This document shows positions 37,101 through 47,800 of a stretch of DNA of 64,000 nt, piece after piece (the stretch's first letter is position 1; every line of letters begins with the position of its first letter). The notes under the pieces are model-generated. The model was not told the origin of the DNA and did not search any database. It was given only the letters and a program-made list of their open reading frames with translations. Location of the stretch: contig CM060849.1 in the NCBI GenBank assembly GCA_030737835.1, positions 8,578,268-8,642,267 on the forward strand. Reading direction: 5' to 3'. A program made the position numbers and the translations under genes. This DNA is from Acorus gramineus. Lineage: Eukaryota; Streptophyta; Magnoliopsida; Acorales; Acoraceae.

Positions 37101-37719
37101 TCATAACAAATTAAATTTTTTGAAAATTCTTAAATATTTGCAACGAAATTTAATTTCGCAGCAAAAAGTCAAACATTTCGCAGCTAAAAGTCTATTAGGC
37201 AAATGTTATACTATTTGCAACGAAATTAAATTTCGTAGAGAAAGTTAAAACCATTGGCTACGGAAAACTTTTTTCGCATGTAAGAGTCATCTTTAGCTAC
37301 GAAAATAATTTCGCAGCTAAAAGTACGTAGCTAATAATTAAATTTATTGTACTCAATGACATAAACTACCATTTACATAACAGAAATGTAATATCATCTA
37401 TCATTCTTATAACAATTACAAAAGAAATTATAAAAACTATAATTTACAGAACAAATATGTAATATTATATATGGAACTAAACTAAGGACATACAAATTAC
37501 ATAAATGTATTAACCACTTACATAAATGTAATTATCAATTATAGAAGTATAATACAAATTTATAGATAGGGATAGTTTAGGTATAAAAAATGAGGTGACA
37601 CAGGTCAGGGGTAAAAAAACAATATAACCAGATTTTAGGGGTAAATAAAAAATAAAAAAAAGTCCAGGGGTAGAATAAAAATTAAGCCCTTGATAAAGGA
37701 GCATTTGAACAATTCCCCC
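34184..37719. mobile_element. Long-TIR DNA transposon, copy A (Mutator-like), 3,536 bp
   Basis: The ends are long imperfect inverted repeats of about 150 bp: left GAGTGAATTGTTCATATGCC, right (minus strand) GGGGGAATTGTTCAAATGCT, both followed by TATTTTTTATTTA/CCCCT motifs. The flanks TTTACATTT (34175-34183) and TTCACATTT (37720-37728) form a 9-bp duplication with one mismatch, as expected for Mutator-like elements. A second copy lies at 53067-54862 in opposite orientation. No transposase is recognisable. About 2.1 kb from about 35237 to 37349 is absent from copy B and looks like a later insertion. Confidence 0.8.
35221..35250. repeat. Perfect 30-bp palindrome in long-TIR copy A
   Basis: The arm AATGTAATGCCCAAT is followed at once by its exact reverse complement. 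It sits where copy A stops matching copy B, at the left edge of the extra 2.1 kb. Confidence 0.95.
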
Positions 37720-38119
37720 TTCACATTTTATCATATTTTTAAGGAAAAATTAATTAGAGGTCCATGGGGACACCTCTATAATAACAATAGGTCCATTGAC
37801 TTTTTCTTATTTTCTTTAGGTCCCTAAGTTAGTGGTGGTATTTTGTTTAGGTGCTTCCATCCAACTTCCATCCATTATATTTTTTATCCCTCTTTTATCC
37901 CTAAGTAAACATCATTTGCCTCTCTATCTCCCCCAACCCCTCTCTTTCTCCCCCAAATAACTCAACAAGTTGTAAGACCACCTCCACCAGCCCTCATAGC
38001 GCCGATCTTGACCCCAACGCCGATCGTGCCCCCTGACCGTCTCATGCGTCCCATCCACGAGCCCAACCCCCTTCTCACGACCCCGTCCACGAACCCAACC
38101 CCCTCTCGTGACCCCGTTC

Positions 38120-38400
38120 GTGAGCCTAACCTAATACAGGTATAACAGTGCACAAAATGTGCGTAACAGCGTACGCAGTGTAATACACAGAACATGTAAC
38201 ATGTATAACAGTATACACATTGGGAATAACAGTGTACATAGTGTAACACAAAACCTGATATCTGTAAGAGATATAACAGTATAACACACACAACCTGTAA
38301 CATGTATAATAATGTACATATTAAGAATAACAGTGTACACAATGTAACACAGAACCAAATATGAACTTGTAACAAGTATAACAATGTACTTGGGAACATT
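38120..38400. repeat. Degenerate AT-rich minisatellite inside the long-TIR element
   Basis: Irregular copies of ATAACAGTGTACACAATGTA and AACATGTATAACAGTATAC follow each other for about 280 bp. Confidence 0.7.
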
Positions 38401-38689
38401 AATCATGACATCGATGTGAAAGTTTGAGAATTTCATAAATATTGAACATGCACGACTACATAAAATCGACATGCGCTGCACATTATACCATGTATTATAT
38501 GTGTACACTGATAAGTGCACTGTATACACCTTTACACTTCAAAATTCTGAAAAATCCCTAGTTGTGGAGCATTCATACAAACATCCAACATTACAACATC
38601 AGAAACTAAAAAGAGGAATACAACATTGCTTTGAACATTCCATAAAAAAAACATACATTGTTACCTCAAGGAGGGAGAGTCAATTGATC

Positions 38690-39135
38690 CAGGTCCGCGG
38701 CGGGTCCAGGGTGAGATCGGGGCTCGAGGGAGGTCGGGGTCGTGAGAGGGGGTTGGGCTCATGGAAGGGGTCGCGGGAGGGGATTAGGCTCGCAGACGGG
38801 GTCACGCGAGGTGGTTGGGCTAGCGGACGAGGTCGCCAGAGGGGGCTGGGCTCGCGGATGGGACACAGGAGACGATCAGGAGAGGTCGGAGGGCGCGATC
38901 GGCGTTGGGGTCGAGATCAGCGCAATGGGGGGCTGGTGGAGGTGGTCTCATAGCTTGTTAAATTGCTTGGGGGAGAAAGAGAGAGGTTGGAGGAGATAGA
39001 GAGGCAAATCATGTTCACTTGGGGGTAAAAGAGGCTCGTGGACGGGGTCGCAAGAGGGGGTTGGACTCAAGGACGGGGTCGCAAGAGGGGGTTGGACTCA
39101 CGGACGGGGTCGCGAGAAGGGGGTTGAGCTTGCAG
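38690..39135. repeat. GC-rich minisatellites, unit about 31-37 bp
   Basis: Units built on GGCTCGCGGACGGGGTCGC and GAGGGGGTTGG recur at 38700-38870 and, more regularly with a period of 31 bp, at 39030-39135. The left arm (38050-38120) carries the same motif on the other strand. Open frames here come from low stop-codon density. Confidence 0.8.
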
Positions 39136-39468
39136 ACGGGACGCGGGAGACGGTCGGGAGAGGTCGGGGTGCGCGATTGACGTTGGGGTCAAGATCAGCA
39201 CAATGGGGGGCTGGTGGAGGTGGTCTCACAGCTTGTTGTTGTTTGGGAGAGAAAGAGAGAGATTGAAGAAGATAGAGAAGCAAATCATGTTCACTTAGGG
39301 ATAAAAGATGGAAAAAAAATAGAATGGATAGAAGTTAGATAAAAATTGGATAGAAGAACCTAAACAAAATATCACCACTAACTTAGGGACCTAAAGAAAA
39401 CAAGAAAAAAATCAAGGGACTTATTGTTATTACATAGGTGTCCCTAAGGACCTCTAATTATTTTCCCC

Positions 39469-41038
39469 TATTTTTAATGTCATCAATCCTAAAAAAAAAA
39501 AAAACTATCAATGCAAAATACAATCATTAATTCATCAAACAATAATGATTCACAGGCCCAATTTTATAGGCTCCATATAAGCCCCATGGGGTGGCACAAG
39601 TGTTAATACATATTTTATCATTTCTGCCTTTTTCGATAATTACTCTCCATAATCAAGGAATTAGTTATAATTGTTGCTGATGTGGCATAATTTTTTAAAT
39701 CCCATGATTTTTGACAATTAATATTCTTTTCTCTTTTGCTTTATAAAATAAAAAAAATTAACTGAAGAGCGTAGTTGATAAGCGGCGGGTTACACTCGTG
39801 GATCATATGGATGGTCTAATTCGGCCACACTTTGTCTTTGTGCATTGCTGTTTTTGCTTGAATTGTACACAATGCACGTAATCTTAGAAAAGGCATGACA
39901 AAGCCGGTGGTCAAGGTTCTTTCTTTCTATTATTTCAGTCTGTCCATCTGCAACTTCTTTTTCTTCTCCATCTAAAACAAATTTGTATTTTGATCATATT
40001 TCTTGTTTTGCATTTGTTACATTTTTTATTATTGAATTTGGTGTTAGATATTAAATCCGTTTTTGGATTTATTCAATTTGTATTATTCTAAGGATTTATT
40101 ACTTGTTTCTCACACAAAAAAACTTTTTGACTGCTTGGTAGAAACTGATTTAGCCAAAGAAAAAGCTTTTACCACGGAAAAATATTCTTTTATTAATTTG
40201 TTACGAATACTTTTTTTTTATATAGAATTATATTTCTTTGGAACCGCCATTAAAAAATAAAAAGCATCATTTGGTCCGGCCTTTATTATAATTTTTTTGG
40301 ATGTGCGTTTTGGCATTTGATCTTAAATTATTTTACATTTACTTCGGTTGTGTAACATTTGAAAATTAGTTATATTTCAAGCTATTATTTTAGACTTATA
40401 TACATTATTTTTCAAAAGTTAGTGACATGTTAATCTAATATAAACATGCATTATATCTGAAAGTCAGGTACATTTGTGGAATGTAACTGACTTTTAATAG
40501 TTATATATGGCAAAAGTCAGTTACATTTATAAATGTAACTGACTTTTAATACAATTTATTATTGAAATCAAGTTACATCTTATAAATGTAACTGACTTTT
40601 ATTTTGAACTCTTGTTTTATACCGTAATTTGTATTTTATTTCTGCATTCACTAGAAGAAAAACTTTTCATCAAACGCAAATACTTTGTTTAATGATTGTA
40701 ATTAAATAATCATCAAATTAACAAAAACTTTTTTAAAAAAAAAGTTGATCGTTCGCAAATAAAAATTCCGTCTTTTTCAATGTTTTTGAATAAATGGGTT
40801 TTTTGAATGATTTTTGAGGATTTGAATTTAGGTCTTGTTTTTAATGGTTTTTTTTTTTTAATTGATGTTGAAAAAAAATGGATTTTCCAAAATGAAATAG
40901 GTTGATTTGTTTTTCGGAAAAAGTGGGGATGAGTTTAACGAGAGAGGAAAATGTGGAATTTAAATAAGGGTAATATTGTATTTTACATTTTCAACATTTT
41001 TAAAAAGTCAAACAAGCAACCAACGAGGGAATGACACC
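39469..41038. other. Intergenic, repeat-rich
   Basis: The first part (39560-39670) resembles the repeat beside the Reina-like element at 15139-15260. A lone CACTAGAAGAAAAA at 40648 looks like one end of a CACTA element, but no partner was found. No gene is supported. Confidence 0.45.
40459..40600. repeat. Three tandem hairpin units, period about 52 bp
   Basis: Hairpins start at 40459, 40512 and 40564. The middle one is a perfect 36-bp palindrome with arm AAAAGTCAGTTACATTTA and no spacer. The outer two are imperfect, with one and two mismatches in the stem. Each ends in AATGTAACTGACTTTT. Confidence 0.9.
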
Positions 41039-44000
41039 CAGGGGCGGAGGCATTAAGGGGCAAGGGGGGCTCAAGCCCCTGCTTCAATTTTGAAAAATAA
41101 AAACATAAGGTACTAATGTAATAATGTGTGTGTTTGGACAAATGAAAAAATTTGGGACAAAACAATACTATACATATTTTAATGGAGGCAATATAGGAAT
41201 ATGTTATACAAAGAAAAAGGGGGTCCCATGCCCTAAATCCTTCACTGTTCATATTCACAAGGGTGAGCAAAAATAGAGGTCTCCACAAAGCCACAACTCA
41301 ACCCATTTAGAGGAGACCCCATTTAAGGTTTTTATTCTTTTTAACTCTTTTTTTTTTCTTGATCCTTTGCATGTCACTATTTTTTGTTTCTCATTGAGGT
41401 ATGGGTGATTGGGAGTTGACAAAGATTAAATTTTTTTTTTTTTTGTTCTTTGATGTTGAAAGTTGTGTAATCCGATTAATGATTTTTTTTTTTTTTTGGG
41501 GTTCTTTGTTTTTGGGCTTGAAATATTATTTGGGTATTTATTGTTTTTACTTGTTTGGTTGTTATTGTATGAGGATTGCTTGGGGACTAGTGAGTATATT
41601 TCTGCTAATTTTCTTGAAAGGCTTTTTTGTTTAATTTTCAAGATGATGCAATAGTCATTTTTTTAGAATTTATATGGGTTAGTTGAAGCTCGAATGATCT
41701 TTTATTGAGATAGATCCTCATTTGTTCCACAAAAAAAAGACATGTGATCATCTTTAGCCTTTAGGAACTTTTCAACTTCAAGAATAACACCATTATGTGG
41801 ATCCACTCATAGAGTCATAGTGTTCTACTTCTTTTTTTTTTTTTCATGCTTGAAACAGCAATGGAAAAAAGTTTCAAAAGAAATTCTAATCAATTACCTC
41901 CTACCATCAACAAAGAAGATCAAGGTCAACCTAGTGCTAGTGGATTAGGCTCTAGTCAAAAGAGAATTCTTTTATCAGATGTAAGCTTAACAAAACTTCC
42001 AGCAAATCCAGGATTACGAATTCGAATATGAGAATATCATCTTAATGATCAAAATATGATTCGAAGAGCATATCTACAAAAGGGTGCTTGTCAACCTCGT
42101 AATTACAGTTTTCCCTCGAAGAAAATGAGAGGTCAGTCTCGAATGTTCAATTCTGCTTGGTTTTATGAATTTGGCAGTTGGTTAGAGTATAGCATATCAA
42201 AGGATGCCGCTTTTTGTTTATGTTGCTTTCTTTTTAGAGGAGATGCAAAAGACCAAGGGGGTGCTAGTGCTTTTACTAATGAAGGCTTTACAAATTGGAA
42301 GAAAAAAGAGAAATTTTATGAACATATGGGAGGACCCAATAGTGCTCATAATAATGCATTTAAAAAGTGTGATGATTTAATGAATCACAAGCAACACATT
42401 TCAACTGTTATTTGTAAGCAGACCGATAAAGGAAATATGGAATACAAAGATCGCTTGCGTGCTTCAGTTGACTGTATTCAGTTTCTTCTACGTCAAGGTT
42501 TGGCTTTTCAAGGTCATGATGAATCAAATAAATCACATAATCAAGGGAATTTTCTGAAATTGTTGCAATTTTTAGCCGACCATAATGAGCACATAAATAA
42601 TGTGGTATTGAAAAATGCACCTAAGAATCATACATTATCTTCTCCAGATATTCAGAAGGAAATTGTAAGTGCTTGTGCGATTGAAACTACAAATGCCATT
42701 ATTGGTGATCTTAGAGATGCTTTATTTGCTATTTTAATTGATGAATCTCGTGATGTATCTATCAAAGAGCAGATGGCTATTGCTTTATGTTATGTGGATA
42801 GAAAATGATGTGTGGTTGAACGTTTCTTAGCTATCATACATGTTCCTCAAACCACAGCTATAACACTGAAAGAAGCAATCATTGCATTTCACTCAACATG
42901 GTTTGAGTATGAGCAGGTTGAGGGGTCAAGGCTATGATGGAGCCAGTAACATGTGTGGAGAATTGAATGGTCTCAAAACACTCATAATGAAGGAGAATGA
43001 ACAGGCATTCTATATTCACTGCTTTGCACATCAACTTCAACTAACTATTGTTGCAGTGGCAAAAAATCATATTGATGTCGGATTTCATTTTAACATGGTT
43101 TCTAATGTTCTAAATATTGTTGGAGCTTCATGTAAAAAGAATGATGCTCTTTGAAATTTGCAGTGTACTAAAATTACTGAATCAATCTGTAGTGGCGAAC
43201 TCACAACTAGGCAAGGTTTGAATCAGGAGACTAACCTCAAACGATATGGTGATACACGTTGGGGTTCACACTTTGGTACGTTATTGAGCTTTATTCTCAT
43301 GTTTCCTTCTATAATTGAAGTACTTCAAATTGTGGTAGAAGATGGCTTGAACACTAAACAACGATATGAAGCATTTGGCCTATTAGAGTTGATTCAAACA
43401 TTTAAGTTCGCATTTGTTATACATTTGATGAAAAACATACTGGGAATTACTAATGAACTTTCAAAGCATTGCAAAGGAAGGAACAAGATATTGTGAGTGC
43501 TATGGCTTTGGTTAAAGTATCTAAGGAGAGATTGCTAAAGATGAGAGAAGATGGTTGGGAAGGTATTTTTCATGATGTTTCTTTATTTTGTTAGAAACAT
43601 GGTATTGATGTTTCCATAATGGAAAATAAATTTGAAGCCCGAGGAAGATCACGACGTAGAGCGGAAGAAATGACTTATGATCATTACTATCACATTGAAT
43701 TGTTTTACACAGTCGTTGACTAGTGATTTACTTCTTTGCATGGCTTGTTTGTGCCCGAATGATTCTTTCTCATCTTTCGACAAGCAAAAATTAATCCATC
43801 TTACAGAATTTTACCCCGTTGAATTTTCTGAAAAAGATCTACTGATTCTTGATAATCAGCTTGAAACTTATGTCATTGATATGCGCTCATAAAAAAAAAA
43901 AAAAAGATTCTTTAGTAGTGAATTTTCACAAGTGAATGGGATTAGTGATCTAGCTATGAAGATGGTTGAGATGAAAAAGAATATTATGTATCCACATGTT

Positions 44001-44404
44001 TATTTACTCATTACATTGGTGCTTACACTATCAGTTGCTGCGGCTACAGTTGAGAGAGCTTTTTCTGCCATGCATATTGTGAAGAATAAGATGCACAATC
44101 GGATGGAAGATGAATGGTTGTTTGATAACATACATCGAAAAAGATATTTTTGATAGTATTGATACCGAAAATATCATGCAACGTTTCCATAATATGAAAA
44201 GTTGTCGGAGAGTATTGTTGTAGAAATATTTCTTTGAAAATATTGAATGACATTTTGTAATCATCTTTTTGGACAATATATATCCATATTTGTTTTTTAT
44301 TTATTTAGTTTTTTTGAAATATCTAAAGTAAAGAAAAATTGATGATTTCATATTCATCATTTATGCTCGAGCCCCCCTTTAACTAAATCTTGACTCCACC
44401 TCTG
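41039..44404 (+). mobile_element. hAT transposon (ZMYM1-like transposase type), decayed, 3,366 bp
   Basis: The ends CAGGGGCGGAG and (minus strand) CAGAGGTGGAG are imperfect terminal inverted repeats, with a GGGGGGCTC subterminal motif on both sides. ATGACACC (41031-41038) and ATAACACC (44405-44412) are an 8-bp target duplication with one mismatch, diagnostic of hAT elements. The interior encodes a broken transposase. The flanks joined together resemble the repeat at 19840-19925. Confidence 0.88.
41846..44153 (+). pseudogene. hAT transposase, TTF zinc finger / DUF4371 / hAT dimerisation type, degenerate
   Basis: The frame starts at ATG 41846 or 41861. A TGA at 42029-42031 interrupts just before IRRAYLQKGACQP. 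A TTF-type finger follows (FCLCCFLF), then a DUF4371-like core. Stops or frame changes come at 42806-42808, near 42885, at 43152-43154, near 43480, near 43593 and near 43723. The core motif GQGYDGASNMCGELNGL is near 42927, and RYGDTRWGSH is near 43240. The C-terminal dimerisation region is preserved in wording (TLSVAAATVERAFSAMHIVKNK, 44023-44090). In this family the protein binds the element's ends and moves them; this copy cannot be functional. Confidence 0.88.
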
Positions 44405-44803
44405 ATAACACCTCATGAGGCTTGTTAATGAAGTCTAAATAGTGGGGCCTGTATAGCAGGACTCTTACTTCATCGACAAAAATGTAGACAAAAATTTATT
44501 TAAATATTTTCAAAAAACAAAATTGTAGTACGCATGTATTTATCTTCATGTTTGCAAGCTCAAAAGGCATGCAAAGGAATGCATTGTATGGAAACAATTA
44601 CTGCAGAATTCATGACATCTACAACATTTCTCACAAGAACTGAAATCCTCAATAACTGGAAATAGCCTATCATTTTTTTTTACTATGAAAAAAGAAACAC
44701 TACGAAGTACAGGCCTTCAAGAACATAACAACCAACATATCTCATTGATTCCCAGAAGATAAAAAAAAAAAGATTCAAATGTGCAGAATTCAAACTGACA
44801 AAC
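44405..44803. other. Spacer between the hAT element and the SYT gene
   Basis: Includes the 3' untranslated region of the minus-strand synaptotagmin gene next to 44804. Nothing else is seen. Confidence 0.5.
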
Positions 44804-47800
44804 TTAGCTGGCCTTCCCATTCTCCGGCGTGGGCGTTGTCGGAGTACTTCCATTCCTCTTAGATGAACCACCAAAATTCCCGGTCACGCTCTTCCCCATG
44901 AACTTCCCGGCCTTGCTTAGCCCGCTTCCCACGGCCCCAAACCCACTCCCAACGAGACTGGCGCCTGCTCCGATGCCACCGGCCACAAGACCGGCCCCAG
45001 CTCCGACCCCAGATCCGAGAGCGTCCATCGTGCTCCCTATCATCCCAGCTTCCTTCAGCTTTCGCCTCTCCTCCATGATCCTCTTCTCTTCCTCGAGCGC
45101 CACCATCTGCTCTTCCTTGTTGAAGTGGTGGTACGTGACCTATATATCCCAATTTCAATGTACATGCATTTATTTACGTAGAAAAAAATATGCAAAAGAC
45201 TCCAAACATCATTTATTTGGGTGCTCCAGAATAAAGAGAATGAAAAAATTTACCAAACTAATCCTAAGTAGTCTTGTTAGGCAATTCACTTTTATCTTTG
45301 GCTAACATTTGGTATACTCTGTATTATCTTTTTAAATATCAATTTTACACCCAAATTTTAACTTTAGAAAGAATTTATCTTTAATAGAGCTTAATCTGCC
45401 AGTAGTTTTTCTCTTCAACTTTCAACTCAAAAATGGAACAGATTCACAGAAAAGAAATTCAGAAATGCTCACCTGAATAGTCACATTTCCTCTGTCCTTC
45501 TTATCTTTGATCTTGAGCATATCAAGTGATGGCATCAATCTTAGCTCAATTTCTTTAGTTGTCTCAGGTTCCAAGTCAATCAATGGTAGTTTTACTATGC
45601 CCAAACTCTTGTCTTGTCCAATGTCTTTGTCAAAAACCTGGTCATACATTCAGTGATCAATAAATGTGGACTCACCACTTAAAAAAAGAGGATGTACTCA
45701 ATTTGAAAATGAAAGTGGTGGATGCAAATATGTATAGTAAAATATAAAAAAAGAACTAGACACGCATCTTCTCAGAATGTGACAACAAATATTTTGATAC
45801 CAACCAACAGCAATCTGCAAGTATTAATCTCAAGATAACAATTATTGCTTGGGAAACGGTTTCAAAGACATTGATGACATAAAGGGAAGCTTATGCAAAA
45901 TGTTTCAGTCCCCATAAAGCAGTAACTGCAGTCAGCAGATCAAACACTATTTGCTATTGAAAGGAAAACATGGCAAGCTACCGAAACATAGAAAACTGTG
46001 GAAGCACTCAGAAAATAAAATAATGGTTTTTACTTGAGCCTTGTTAGTTTATGAACCTGTAATATACAAGTAATTCTATCCACATATTTCAGGCCAAAGA
46101 AAAATTTTGAACTTCAATTGGAAAAGTTTGGTATTGAAGGATAAAAATCTACAAACGAACAGAAAAAGGAAGTTCAGTCAGGAGCTGCTAGGGTTGTCGT
46201 CAATGGGCCTTCATCACATAACTTTTTTTATTTATTGCAGAATTTTTATAACCCATTCTATGATCTCTAGCAGTTTATAATAAAGAAATATAAAAATTCA
46301 TAAAACTAACTATATGATTCATAAAACTAAATATGAGCAGCATGATTGATAATACCTAAGCAATATTGCATTATAAGTTTATAACTGTAAAAACTCTATT
46401 ACCTCAACATAGAAAGAAAAACCTTGAAACATAGATATTACTAGCCAGTTCAAACAACCAAATTCTACTTTATCATACAATCATATTTCCTTCGGACATT
46501 AAAAAACCACATCACAATTGTAATTGCAGTCTTTCCTATCCTAATTCATTTTCAACGAGTCCTGCATCTCTTCCCCTGCCTTTTTAACTTCACCATATAT
46601 TATTACAAAAAATGAGACATTTGTTACTTTATCAAAACCATATCAAAATGTAAAAATGTGCTTCAATGTAAATACACAATTTTGAGAATGCAAGATCAAA
46701 CATATTAAAGGCCATAATAAGATGGACCTGATGATGTGCTAAGCAAGCAAAACTAAGTTAAAGAGAGATTTATTAAGCCAATCAAAAAATCAAATTAGGA
46801 AATTGAGAAAAAGAGTGCATTAAAACCTCAAGGATAAGAGACTGTGTCTCCTTGTCTTCAGCTATCAGGACGAATTTCTCATTCCATACAGGATTCAGAT
46901 TGTTGTCAATAACTTTTGTTTTGACCTTGAATGTGGGTCGAATATAAACGACTGCATAAGGATCAGATTTCCCAATCATTTCCATATTTTTCAATCCAGT
47001 TGCTTTCACAATTGTCACAGTCAGTCTTCCTTGTGGTTTAAGCTCCAGATCACTGCATAGATACAGACAAAAAATCATTCTGATGAAATATTCAGTCCTT
47101 ACATATTAAACTATAATCATTTGAATTGGACAGAGATATACACTATAATTGCATAAATGATCACAAGAATATATTAACTCCAAGGGGGGAAAATGCTGTC
47201 ACTAAATCATATCTGGTGGGTGATACAGATTTGTGTGCACAAAGCAGTGACAACACCTGGGGTAGCAAAAGGTAAAAAAATAGTCTCATGGAAATCAGAC
47301 AGCATTATAAGAGATCATATGCTCATTAAAGAGATAACCTCAAACATGAATCAATGGTGCAACAAAATAAGCTGACCCCAAATTGCTTGGACATAGTTTA
47401 AATATATTGTTGCGGCATAACTCCCATTCTCTCTCTCAGAAAAAATCTAGATTCTTAGACCTAATGTGGCATTTCATTAGTGTAATTTTTAATGGCCAGA
47501 AAGACCACAATCACAGTTCAAGATGAATATAATTTAAACAGACTTGAAATGGACATGGACCTGCTTTGAAGAAGATGACAATGCTTACCTTGTATCAACA
47601 GGCACTCCACCAATTGGAACAACAATCCTATGAGGCCACTGCAGCATGTCTGTCACTATTGTTTTCACAGTATCCTGCCAAATACAAGTTCTTGAGACTG
47701 GTTAATGGCAATTAGACAAAAAAAAAAATACTGAGAGTGCACTGTAAGATGTCAATCTCAACTCACATCAATCATATCTGAAAGTCCAGGTATCGCAGTT

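Larger units (their letters stand above)
37743..39468. mobile_element. Second long-TIR element with very long arms, 1,726 bp
   Basis: The left end GGAAAAATTAATTAGAGG pairs with the minus-strand right end GGGGAAAATAATTAGAGG. The arms stay similar for about 350 bp, through GGTCCCTAAGTTAGTGGTG and ACCACCTCCACCAGCCC. TATTTTTAA flanks both ends (37734-37742 and 39469-39477), a perfect 9-bp target duplication. That points to a Mutator-like, foldback-type nonautonomous element. The interior is GC-rich and repetitive, with no supported gene. Confidence 0.82.

Noticed and set aside
38471-38999. Open frames of 85-160 codons rich in Gly and Arg
   Set aside because: They are translations of the GC-rich minisatellite in the long-TIR element, with no domain or codon pattern of a gene.
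40648-40662. CACTAGAAGAAAAA considered as the end of a CACTA transposon
   Set aside because: No matching inverted end or 3-bp duplication was found nearby.
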